From positions 1 through 6,371 of the forward strand of contig NZ_QSDY01000088.1 in assembly GCF_003463825.1 (NCBI RefSeq): a stretch of 6,371 nucleotides of DNA, read 5' to 3'. The translations under genes and the position numbers were made by a program. The stretch is from Veillonella sp. AM51-8BH. Lineage in GTDB: Bacteria; Bacillota; Negativicutes; Veillonellales; Veillonellaceae. Positions within the stretch are counted from its first letter, which is position 1. Each line of letters opens with the position of its first letter. This document shows positions 1 through 6,323 of the stretch, in pieces. The notes under the pieces are model-generated. The model did no database searches and had not been told where the DNA came from. It was given only the letters and a program-made list of their open reading frames with translations.

Positions 1-1
1 A

Positions 2-52
2 TTGGGGGATTTTATAGGGGTTAGTCTTAAAAACTATATGTTAGGGGATTGA
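2..52 (+). CDS. possible 3' end of an upstream cistron (partial)
   Basis: One frame is open from the left edge of the window to a TGA at 50-52 and would end in LGDFIGVSLKNYMLGD. The other two forward frames close earlier (TAG at 22-24 and at 15-17). The TGA lies 2 nt before an ATG (55-57), the same 2-nt spacing seen between hsdR and hsdM, so an upstream gene may originally have been coupled to hsdR. The tail and its stop are repeated in the 42-bp duplication, with the second TGA at 92-94, 2 nt before the hsdR ATG. Seventeen codons are far too few to name a product, and an open frame this short can occur by chance, so this is a weak call. Confidence 0.25.
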   Translation: MGDFIGVSLKNYMLGD

Positions 53-107
53 ATATGAGTATAATGTCTTAAAAACTATATGTTAGGGGATTGAATATGA
101 GTATAAT
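24..107 (+). repeat. perfect 42-bp tandem duplication over the hsdR start region
   Basis: Bases 24-65 and 66-107 are identical over 42 bp with no spacer; base 108 also matches base 66. Each copy begins GTCTTAAAAACTATATG and carries the ribosome binding site AGGGGA, the start context TTGAATATGAG and a TATAAT hexamer (60-65 and 102-107). The first-copy ATG (55-57) reads only five codons (MSIMS) before TAA at 70-72. The second-copy ATG (97-99) opens hsdR. Being 14 codons long, the duplication keeps phase, but the TAA blocks any fusion. It could be a recent slippage event, a regulatory leader, or an assembly error. Confidence 0.96.
85..90 (+). promoter_or_regulatory. ribosome binding site that fixes the hsdR start
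   Basis: AGGGGA lies 6 nt before the ATG at 97-99, a normal spacing. The upstream in-frame TTG at 91-93 directly abuts this site and so is unlikely to be used. The later in-frame ATG at 106-108 is 15 nt away. An identical ribosome binding site at 43-48 belongs to the first repeat copy. Confidence 0.75.
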
Positions 108-2439
108 GAGACCTAAAAATGAAATGACTGAGGAAGATATAAAGTTTCAATATATTAATCCAGCAATAGAATCTAAATGGGATAAAAATAAAATTTCTAT
201 GGAAACACGGATTACGGATGGAATGATTAATCTTCGTGGAAATAGAGTATCTAGATCTGAAGCTAAAAAAGCAGATTATATACTTTATATAAATCCACAA
301 AAGCCTATAGCTATAATAGAAGCTAAATCTAATAAATACAGTGTTTCCCATGGACTTCAACAGGCTATGCAATATGCTGAGATGTTAGATGTACCATTTG
401 CGTATAGCTCAAATGGAGATGGATTTTATGAACATGATTATTTAACAGGGAAAGAACGAGAACTTTCTTTGGAGGAATTCCCTTCTGAAGATGAGCTATT
501 AATAAGATTTACTACTAACTCGAATGAGGGTAAAGGCCTTAGTGATAATGTTAGAAAAATCATTGATGAACCTTATTATTCAAGTAAAAATACATATCCA
601 CCTAGATATTATCAAAGGGTTGCTGTTAATAGAGCTGTAGAAGAAATTGCCCAAGGAAAAAATAGACTTCTTCTTGTGATGGCAACTGGAACAGGAAAAA
701 CATATACAGCATTCCAGATTGTTTACAGATTGCTTCAAAGTGGAATGAAGCGTAAAGTTTTATATTTAGCAGATAGAAATATTTTAGTTGATCAGTCTAT
801 TCAACAAGACTTTGCGCCATTAGAAAAGTTAATTCATAAGATTAATGTAGCAAAAGATGATCCTAATACAATCACATCTTATCAAGTGTATTTCTCGCTA
901 TATCAGCAATTAGTTGGTGAAGATGATAAAGAACATTTTTCTGAGTTGTTTAAACCGGACTTTTTCGACTTAATAATAGTTGATGAATGTCATAGAGGTT
1001 CAGCAAAGGATGAATCTAGATGGAGAAGAATATTAGAATACTTCTCTTCAGCTACACAAATTGGCATGACTGCGACACCAAAAGAAACTAAATATGTTTC
1101 TAATTGCTATTATTTCGGTGAGCCTATTTATACGTATTCTTTAAGAGAAGGTATAGAAGATGGATTTTTAGCGCCATTTAAAGTTATTAATATTACAACT
1201 GATATTGGTGATGGATGGAGGCCAATTAAAGGGCAAAGAGACAAATATGGTAATGAGATTGAGGATAGAATTTATAATAATTCAGATTATGATTACAATA
1301 TTATTCTTGAAGATAGAACAGACCAAGTTGCAGCTGAAATTACTAAATATTTAAAATCTACTGATAGAATGGCGAAGACTATAGTTTTTTGTCCTACTGA
1401 AGAAGCAGCAGAAAGGATGCGAATCGCTTTAGTAAATCATAATGCTGATATGGTGAAAGATAACTCTGATTACTGTGTTCGGATTACTGGTAGTGATGAT
1501 TATGGGAAAAGTAAACTAGATTATTTTATTTCCGTATCTTCGCTCTATCCAGTAATAGCTACTACGTCAAAGCTACTTTCTACTGGTGCTGATTGTAAGA
1601 TGACTAAACTAATTGTTCTAGATGAAATGATTGGATCAATGACAGAATTTAAACAAATTATTGGTCGTGGGACAAGGCTTAGAGAGCAAGATGGTAAAAC
1701 ACATTTTGTTGTAATGGATTTTAGGAATGTGACAAGACTTTTTGCAGATCCAGATTGGGATGGACCTATTGAAATTGTTGATGGATATAAACCTAATCCA
1801 GCAGGTGATGATAAAGATTCGACAGGTAAAGACCGCCCAGATAATCCAGTTGATACAAAGATTAAACCTATAGTGGATAAAAATGGCTGTAGCGTTGAGG
1901 TAACTCATAAAACAGTTTCTATATATGATCCTACTGGCAAACTTTTACAAATAGAAAGTGTTGTGGATTATACAAAAGAAAATATTTTAGGTCAATATGC
2001 TACATTAGATCTTTTTATTGAAGAGTGGCGTAATGATCCTAAAAAAGATAAAATAAAAAAATTGCTATTACAACATGGAATTGATATAGAAAGAATCAAG
2101 AAAGAACAGAAAATGGAAGACGTTGATGATTTTGATTTTATTTGTTATATAGCTTTTAATCAGAAACCATTGACTAGGAAAGAGCGTGCGGATGGTGTGA
2201 AAAAACAAGATTTCTTTAATAAATACAATGGGCCTGCTAGAGAAGTGCTAGAAGTACTTTTAGATAAATATAAAAATCAAGGTATTACCGAAATAGTAAA
2301 TATGGGGGTTTTACGTCTTGATCCATTTATAAAATTAGGGAAACCTACAAAAATAGTTGGTTATTTTGGAGGAAAAGAGGGCTATGTGAGTGCAGTAGCC
2401 GACTTGCAAAATGCAATTTATAATAATGGAGCTATATAA
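97..2439 (+). CDS. hsdR: Type I restriction enzyme, R subunit (HsdR), EcoEI/EcoAI-like
   Basis: This is the motor and nuclease subunit. With HsdM and HsdS bound at an unmodified site it hydrolyses ATP, pulls DNA in and cuts at a distance. Numbering from ATG 97 (780 aa), the N-terminal PD-(D/E)xK nuclease shows D60, E75-A-K77 and a QxxxY motif (Q89-Y93). The SF2 helicase follows: motif I ATGTGKT (196-202), motif II DECH (296-299), motif III TAT (325-327), motif V STGAD (495-499) and motif VI QIIGRGTRL (520-528). The rest, ending in a LDPFIKLGKP...YFGGKEGY tail, matches the EcoEI-type HsdR C-terminal domain. Length fits Type IB-like R subunits (about 800 aa) and no catalytic motif is broken. 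It is the first gene of a three-gene operon, ending 2 nt before hsdM. Its promoter is not clear and may lie left of the window. The family is secure; the IB subtype is inferred from size and gene order. Confidence 0.95.
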   Translation: MSIMRPKNEMTEEDIKFQYINPAIESKWDKNKISMETRITDGMINLRGNRVSRSEAKKADYILYINPQKPIAIIEAKSNKYSVSHGLQQAMQYAEMLDVPFAYSSNGDGFYEHDYLTGKERELSLEEFPSEDELLIRFTTNSNEGKGLSDNVRKIIDEPYYSSKNTYPPRYYQRVAVNRAVEEIAQGKNRLLLVMATGTGKTYTAFQIVYRLLQSGMKRKVLYLADRNILVDQSIQQDFAPLEKLIHKINVAKDDPNTITSYQVYFSLYQQLVGEDDKEHFSELFKPDFFDLIIVDECHRGSAKDESRWRRILEYFSSATQIGMTATPKETKYVSNCYYFGEPIYTYSLREGIEDGFLAPFKVINITTDIGDGWRPIKGQRDKYGNEIEDRIYNNSDYDYNIILEDRTDQVAAEITKYLKSTDRMAKTIVFCPTEEAAERMRIALVNHNADMVKDNSDYCVRITGSDDYGKSKLDYFISVSSLYPVIATTSKLLSTGADCKMTKLIVLDEMIGSMTEFKQIIGRGTRLREQDGKTHFVVMDFRNVTRLFADPDWDGPIEIVDGYKPNPAGDDKDSTGKDRPDNPVDTKIKPIVDKNGCSVEVTHKTVSIYDPTGKLLQIESVVDYTKENILGQYATLDLFIEEWRNDPKKDKIKKLLLQHGIDIERIKKEQKMEDVDDFDFICYIAFNQKPLTRKERADGVKKQDFFNKYNGPAREVLEVLLDKYKNQGITEIVNMGVLRLDPFIKLGKPTKIVGYFGGKEGYVSAVADLQNAIYNNGAI

Positions 2440-2441
2440 AT

Positions 2442-3920
2442 ATGAGTAACTTGTCAGGTTTTATAAAACGATTACGAGATATTATGCGTAATGATGCAGG
2501 TATTAATGGTGATGCACAGCGTATTGAGCAAATTGTATGGATGCTTTTTTTAAAAGTGTATAATGCTAAAGAATTAGAGTGGGAAATGAATGAGGATAAT
2601 TATTTATCTATAATTCCAGAAGAATGTCGGTGGATGAATTGGGCACATGACGATAAATCAGGTAAAGCACTAACAGGGGATGCTTTATTAAACTTTGTGG
2701 ATAATACATTATTTCCAACTCTAAAAAGATTACCTGTAGATGTTAATACACCAATAAAAAAATCTATTGTGCAAACAACATTTGCTGATGCTAATAACTA
2801 TATGAAAGATGGGGTTTTACTAAGACAGGTTATTAATGTAATTGATGATATTGATTTTAGTGATTATGATGAAAGTCATGCATTTGGTGATATTTATGAA
2901 ACCATTCTGAAAGAATTGCAGAGTGCTGGTTCTAGTGGTGAATTTTATACACCACGTGCCGTAACAGATTTTATGGCAGCCATGATTAATCCACAAGTGG
3001 GTGAGGTTATGGCTGATTTTGCTTGCGGCACAGGTGGATTTCTTATAAGTTGGCTGAAAGAATTACATAAAAAAGTAGAAACCGTGGCAGATGAAGAAGC
3101 ATACTCATCATCTATTTATGGAATAGAAAAAAAACAATTCCCATATATGTTAGCAATTACTAATTTATTGCTTCATGATGTGGATACTCCTCGAATGTTT
3201 CATGATAATTCCTTATTAAAGGATGTACTAGATTATACTGATAGAGATAAATTTGATGTAATCTTGATGAACCCACCTTATGGTGGTGCGGAAAAAGCTG
3301 ATGTTAAAAGCCATTTTCCTGCAGATTTAACTAGTTCTGAGACTGCTGATCTATTTATAGTAGTTATTATGTACCGTTTAAAAAAGTATGGTCGAGCAGC
3401 AGTGATTTTACCTGACGGTTTTTTATTTGGGACAGATAACGCCAAAATTAATATAAAGAAAAAATTATTAAAAGAATTCAACTTACATACTATTGTTAGG
3501 TTACCATCTAGTGTTTTTAGCCCTTATACACCTATAACAACTAATATTCTATTTTTTGATAATTCTGGGAAAACTCAGGATACTTGGATTTATCGCCTAG
3601 ATATGCCAGAAGGCTATAAACATTTTTCTAAGACTAAACCTATTAGAATAGAACACTTTAATGATATAGTTGCTTGGTGGTATGATAGAAAAGAAATCAT
3701 ATTAGAAGATGGGCCAAAGGCAAAGAATTTTAGTGCGGATTATCTTTTAAATGAACAGGGGTGTAATATAGATCTTTGTGGGTATCCTCAAGAGGAAGAA
3801 ATAGTACTTTCACCTAAAGAGACAATTCAGAACTATAAGAATCATAGAGCTATTATAAACACCGAGATAGATCGGATACTTATTGAAATTGAAGCGTTGC
3901 TTCCTGGAGGAGATAAGTAA
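2442..3920 (+). CDS. hsdM: Type I DNA adenine-N6 methyltransferase subunit (HsdM)
   Basis: HsdM transfers a methyl group from S-adenosylmethionine to adenine N6 at the site chosen by HsdS. The usual trimer is M2S; with HsdR it becomes the restriction complex. In the 492 aa, an N-terminal helical HsdM_N-type region covers roughly residues 1-135. GEFYTPR (166-172) precedes the N6_Mtase core. The SAM-binding motif I is DFACGTGG (192-199) and the catalytic motif IV is NPPY (277-280) followed by GG. Both key motifs are intact, and the length matches EcoAI-type M subunits. GGAG at 2428-2431, inside the end of hsdR, lies 10 nt before the ATG. The stop TAA shares its last base with the hsdS ATG (TAATG), so the two are probably translationally coupled. 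An A8 run (3127-3134) and a T7 run (2545-2551) are the longest homopolymers in the gene. Family assignment is secure. Confidence 0.96.
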   Translation: MSNLSGFIKRLRDIMRNDAGINGDAQRIEQIVWMLFLKVYNAKELEWEMNEDNYLSIIPEECRWMNWAHDDKSGKALTGDALLNFVDNTLFPTLKRLPVDVNTPIKKSIVQTTFADANNYMKDGVLLRQVINVIDDIDFSDYDESHAFGDIYETILKELQSAGSSGEFYTPRAVTDFMAAMINPQVGEVMADFACGTGGFLISWLKELHKKVETVADEEAYSSSIYGIEKKQFPYMLAITNLLLHDVDTPRMFHDNSLLKDVLDYTDRDKFDVILMNPPYGGAEKADVKSHFPADLTSSETADLFIVVIMYRLKKYGRAAVILPDGFLFGTDNAKINIKKKLLKEFNLHTIVRLPSSVFSPYTPITTNILFFDNSGKTQDTWIYRLDMPEGYKHFSKTKPIRIEHFNDIVAWWYDRKEIILEDGPKAKNFSADYLLNEQGCNIDLCGYPQEEEIVLSPKETIQNYKNHRAIINTEIDRILIEIEALLPGGDK

Positions 3921-5377
3921 TGACACCAGACCAGTTAAAAATAAGTATTTTGCAATATGCCTTTGAAGGAAAACTTGTAGAGCAGAGGCGGCAAGAAGGT
4001 AATGCAGAGAAATTGTATCAAGAAATTCAGGATGAAAAGTGTAAACTTATCAAAGAGGGAAAGCTTAAAAGAGGAAAAGCGATTGCTGCTATTGTAGAAG
4101 ATGAGATTCCTTTTTGTATTCCGGATAGTTGGAAATGGTGCCGTTTAGGAGAGCTTTTTTCACATGTATCTGGAAAGGCTTTGAATGCTAAGAACACAAA
4201 GGGGGAAAAACATAAGTATATTACGACTTCTAATGTTTATTGGGATTATTTTGACCTGACAAATCTAAAAGAGATGTATTATACAGTCGATGAGATAGAA
4301 AAGTATTCTGTAAAATATGGAGACTTACTGGTTCTTGAAGGGGGCGATGTAGGTAGAAGTGCTATTTGGAATTTAACAGAAAGCTATTGTATTCAAAATC
4401 ATATACATAGATTAAGGCCATATATCAATATCTGTGTTAAGTATTTTTATTATGTTATGATGTATTTCAAGCATAAAGGTCATATTTTAGGTAAAGGCAT
4501 AGGAATTAAAGGCTTATCAGCGATGGGATTACGCAGTATTAATGTTCCACTGCCCCCTCGTGAAGAACAATATCGTATTGTTGCTAGAATAGAAGAGTTG
4601 TTTTCGCTTATAACCCAGTATGAAAAGCTTTGGGACAAGCTCGAAAATTTGAATAAAAAATTTCCTAATGATATTCAAAAATCTATACTTAAAGCTGCAA
4701 CTCAAGGAAAACTTTCGACTCAACTATCAGAAGATGGAATAAGTGAAACGTTTTTTGAAGAGATCCAGCAAAAAAAGAAATTATTAGTGGAGAAAAAACT
4801 ATTAAAAAAACAAATGTTGCTTTCTAAAATTACAGATGAAGAGATTCCATTTAAACTACCTGACACATGGAAATGGGTAAGATTAGGAAGTTTAATCAAT
4901 TTCTCTATAGGTAAGACACCTCCACGGGGTGAATCTGAATGGTGGGGAAATGATTTTCCATGGGTTTCTATTGCAGATATGTCTGATTATGGTTATATAA
5001 AAGAAACTAAAGAAATGGTTTCTAAAAAGGCTTTAGACGATAAATTTTCTAGTATTTCTAAAGCTGGAACTTTACTCATGAGTTTTAAACTTACTGTTGG
5101 AAGAACATCTATTCTGGATTGCGATGCTGTACATAATGAGGCCATTATATCCATAATGCCATATGTAGATCATGATAATTCATTTAGAGATTATTTGTTT
5201 TATGTTTTACCTTTTCTTACACAATGGGGCGATAGTAGAAATGCAATTAAAGGAAAAACATTAAATAGTAAAAGTATTTCAAATTTATTAATCCCATTAC
5301 CACCATTAGCAGAACAAAAACGCATAGTGGAAAGAATTAAACAGATTCTTCCATTCATCAATCAATGTAAAATATAA
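3920..5377 (+). CDS. hsdS: Type I restriction-modification specificity subunit (HsdS)
   Basis: HsdS recognises a bipartite DNA target and holds two HsdM copies. The 485 aa show two target recognition domains, about residues 63-215 and 308-465. Each opens with a related segment (EIPFCIPDSWKWCRLGEL; EIPFKLPDTWKWVRLGSL) and ends with a related one (PLPPREEQYRIVARIEELF; PLPPLAEQKRIVERIKQIL). A lysine-rich helical spacer (about 216-305) separates them. The N-terminus (KISILQYAFEGKL, 7-19) matches the middle of that spacer (QKSILKAATQGKL, 253-265), so the N- and C-terminal ends together supply the second conserved helix, as in the circularly permuted HsdS design. The C-terminus stops soon after the second LPP block, which fits this design and is not clear truncation. 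The strong ribosome binding site GGAGGAG (3906-3912) is 7 nt before the ATG, which overlaps the hsdM stop by 1 nt. The DNA target cannot be read from sequence. Confidence 0.95.
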   Translation: MTPDQLKISILQYAFEGKLVEQRRQEGNAEKLYQEIQDEKCKLIKEGKLKRGKAIAAIVEDEIPFCIPDSWKWCRLGELFSHVSGKALNAKNTKGEKHKYITTSNVYWDYFDLTNLKEMYYTVDEIEKYSVKYGDLLVLEGGDVGRSAIWNLTESYCIQNHIHRLRPYINICVKYFYYVMMYFKHKGHILGKGIGIKGLSAMGLRSINVPLPPREEQYRIVARIEELFSLITQYEKLWDKLENLNKKFPNDIQKSILKAATQGKLSTQLSEDGISETFFEEIQQKKKLLVEKKLLKKQMLLSKITDEEIPFKLPDTWKWVRLGSLINFSIGKTPPRGESEWWGNDFPWVSIADMSDYGYIKETKEMVSKKALDDKFSSISKAGTLLMSFKLTVGRTSILDCDAVHNEAIISIMPYVDHDNSFRDYLFYVLPFLTQWGDSRNAIKGKTLNSKSISNLLIPLPPLAEQKRIVERIKQILPFINQCKI

Positions 5378-5570
5378 AGTATAAAAGTTAGGAGCGCTCA
5401 TTGCTTCTTTTGATTTTATTTAATAGATAATAGAGGTAATTCGGGTATTTTAAGTTGCAATAAAGTAAGTAAAGGATGTAAATGAACGATTAAATATACA
5501 GTATTTGATAGAAAAATAAAAATATATACGATATATTTTTATTATAATGTATAAAAAATATCTATCATTT
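5378..5570. other. gene-free AT-rich end of the inferred island
   Basis: This 193-bp stretch between hsdS and the tRNA fragment is very AT-rich, and I see no credible gene in it. ATG-started frames are only a few codons long, for example Met-Asn-Asp then stop near 5481. It holds a perfect 8-bp palindrome GAGCGCTC (5392-5399) without a following T-run, so I do not call a terminator there, and the inverted repeat listed separately. No intrinsic terminator specific to the hsd operon is evident, so transcripts may run on to the hairpin at 5623-5657. In an integrated element this is where integrase-binding sites next to the attachment core would be expected, but none can be assigned by eye. Confidence 0.6.
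5506..5567. repeat. nested inverted repeats next to the tRNA-derived att core
   Basis: The inner pair is a perfect 13-bp inverted repeat, AATAAAAATATAT (5515-5527) and its complement (5531-5543), around a 3-nt ACG centre. An outer pair, TGATAGA (5506-5512) and TCTATCA (5561-5567), brackets it. The outer right arm ends 3 nt before the tRNA fragment. Possible roles include integrase or excisionase binding, or a weak hairpin at the end of the hsd transcript; the T-rich second arm has no GC stem, so a terminator is doubtful. Such composition produces chance palindromes easily, so function is unproven. Confidence 0.5.
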
Positions 5571-5615
5571 CTTCTAAGCCGTGGGTCGGGGGTTCGAATC
5601 CCTCCTGGATCACCA
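5571..5615 (+). other. 3' fragment of tRNA-Arg(UCU): attachment-site (att) remnant
   Basis: The sequence reads as the last 45 nt of a tRNA. The anticodon loop is CTTCTAA (5571-5577, anticodon TCT at 5573-5575), followed by the 3' anticodon strand GCCGT (5578-5582), variable region GGGTC (5583-5587), T-stem GGGGG (5588-5592), T-loop TTCGAAT (5593-5599), T-stem CCCTC (5600-5604) with one G-U pair, acceptor strand CTGGATC (5605-5611), A73 and an encoded CCA (5613-5615). The 5' half is absent: the preceding bases CATTT cannot pair with GCCGT, and no GATCCAG-like acceptor strand or D-arm lies upstream. Tyrosine integrases often recombine at a tRNA anticodon loop and leave a duplicate 3' end at the far end of the element. 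I therefore read this as an attR-like junction, not a working tRNA. Confidence 0.85.
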
Positions 5616-5622
5616 AAGAAAT

Positions 5623-5657
5623 AAGCGGATAGCTCGTAATGAGCTATCCGCTTTTTT
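5623..5657 (+). terminator. strong intrinsic terminator, probably the original tRNA-Arg terminator
   Basis: A 13-bp perfect stem (AAGCGGATAGCTC at 5623-5635, complement at 5641-5653) with a 5-nt loop GTAAT is followed by a run of T to 5657. It starts 7 nt after the tRNA CCA, as expected for a tRNA transcript. It now most likely ends read-through transcription from the hsd operon. On the - strand the hairpin is followed by TATTTCTTT, so it may also terminate the convergent doc transcript. Confidence 0.92.
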
Positions 5658-5696
5658 GCTATTTTAAATTATAAATCAGTAGTTATTTTGTAATAT

Positions 5697-6101
5697 TTAA
5701 AGTTTATCTAACTGTATAGTATTATCTCTTAACCACTGTGCTAGTTCTACATTTGTCATATTTCCTGCGGCCACATTGATAATTAGGTTTTCAACTTCTT
5801 GTTGTGAAGCGGTAATATCAAAACCATTGATAATAAGATACACATACATACTGTGTAGTGCAGTTCGCTTATTGCCATCTGTAAAAGGATGGTTATTGGC
5901 GATACCATAACATAATTGTGCTGCTTTGTCATAGAGAGAGGGATATAAGTCGCTCCCCATAAATGTTTGAAATGGGGTATTTACAGCTGATACTAAAAGA
6001 TTCTTATCTCGCACTCCTGAAGAGAGGACAAATGCATCTTCTAATTCTCTGTGCAGTTCGTAGATATCTTGTACAGTGAGTTGAATATTAGGTGTACTCA
6101 T
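5697..6101 (-). CDS. doc: Doc-family toxin (Fic fold) of a toxin-antitoxin pair
   Basis: Of the 134 aa, the signature is HPFTDGNKRT (71-80) in a helix-rich protein. His71 is the expected catalytic residue, and Asp75 and Asn77-Lys78-Arg79 form the nucleotide-binding loop. The Lys replaces the second Gly of classic Fic AMP-transferases (HPFx[D/E]GNGR), which is the Doc signature. P1 Doc is known to stop translation by phosphorylating EF-Tu; the same action here is inferred from family. Length is close to P1 Doc (126 aa), and the sequence carries on past the motif through several helices, so it looks intact. GGAG (6110-6107) lies 5 nt before the ATG. The start overlaps the stop of the preceding small gene by 4 nt (ATGA), the typical coupled antitoxin-toxin layout. 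It converges on the terminator at 5623-5657. Confidence 0.93.
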   Translation of the reverse strand: MSTPNIQLTVQDIYELHRELEDAFVLSSGVRDKNLLVSAVNTPFQTFMGSDLYPSLYDKAAQLCYGIANNHPFTDGNKRTALHSMYVYLIINGFDITASQQEVENLIINVAAGNMTNVELAQWLRDNTIQLDKL

Positions 6102-6259
6102 TTATTCTCCAATGCTTTATATAGGTCATAATTACGCTTTAATACTTGTTGCGAGATGTCTTTTATCTGCTTTTTTAGCTCTTTATTAGTATCACTAGTT
6201 ATGATAGAGGGGTTGTTGTTTGTTTTGCAATCGATAATTTTCTGATCTTTTGATATCAT
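6098..6259 (-). CDS. putative small antitoxin paired with Doc (53 aa)
   Basis: Reading the - strand from ATG at 6259-6257 gives 53 codons and a TGA at 6100-6098 that overlaps the doc ATG by 4 nt. The protein starts MISKDQKIID and ends LKRNYDLYKALENK. The ribosome binding site AAAGGAA (6275-6269) lies 9 nt before the ATG. The C-terminal half (about residues 25-53) is charged and probably helical. In Phd the C-terminal segment wraps the toxin and blocks its active site, and this part could do the same. The N-terminal part is short, with polar NNN at 14-16, and I do not recognise a full Phd/YefM DNA-binding domain. The role is inferred from position, coupling and size. It may repress its own promoter with Doc, or be a divergent antitoxin type. 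Confidence 0.8.
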   Translation of the reverse strand: MISKDQKIIDCKTNNNPSIITSDTNKELKKQIKDISQQVLKRNYDLYKALENK

Positions 6260-6271
6260 AAATTAAATTCC

Positions 6272-6316
6272 TTTACTGTATTTTTGACTTTTATATTTAC
6301 TATATATTTGACTTTT
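6272..6316 (-). repeat. two 21-bp direct repeats in the toxin-antitoxin leader (operator candidate)
   Basis: On the + strand the units 6272-6292 and 6296-6316 both read TTTACT...TTTGACTTTT and match at 19 of 21 positions, with differences at unit positions 7 and 11. Their 24-bp period is a little over two helical turns. They fill the space between the likely -10 element and the antitoxin ribosome binding site. Paired direct repeats in a TA leader suggest binding by an autoregulating antitoxin or toxin-antitoxin complex. The repeats are certain; the function is inferred. Confidence 0.75.
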
Positions 6317-6323
6317 TATATCT

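Noticed and set aside
91..93. TTG as the hsdR start
   Set aside because: It directly abuts the AGGGGA ribosome binding site with no spacing. The ATG at 97 has ideal 6-nt spacing.
24..107. CRISPR array (unit contains GGGGATTGAAT, like the ends of some CRISPR repeats)
   Set aside because: The two copies abut with no spacer, there are only two, and the unit contains the hsdR ribosome binding site and start codon.
76..372. 98-aa frame on the - strand inside hsdR, and similar - strand frames within hsdR, hsdM and hsdS
   Set aside because: They lie wholly or almost wholly antisense to well-supported genes and show biased, AT-driven composition rich in Phe, Ile, Tyr and Ser with no recognisable domain.
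5340..5377. C-terminal truncation of HsdS
   Set aside because: The ending shortly after the second LPPLAEQ block is complemented by the helix at the N-terminus, which is the usual permuted HsdS design. Both recognition domains are complete.
5392..5399. GAGCGCTC palindrome as the hsd operon terminator
   Set aside because: It has a 4-bp stem with no loop and no following T-run. The strong terminator is at 5623-5657.
5540..5615. Intact tRNA-Arg gene
   Set aside because: Bases before the anticodon loop do not pair with the 3' anticodon strand, and there is no D-arm or 5' acceptor strand.
6284..6313. Forward promoters from the two TTGACT hexamers (6284-6289 and 6308-6313)
   Set aside because: No -10 hexamer lies at 16-18 nt from either. 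The hexamers are parts of the 21-bp repeats, and there is no + strand gene downstream in the window.
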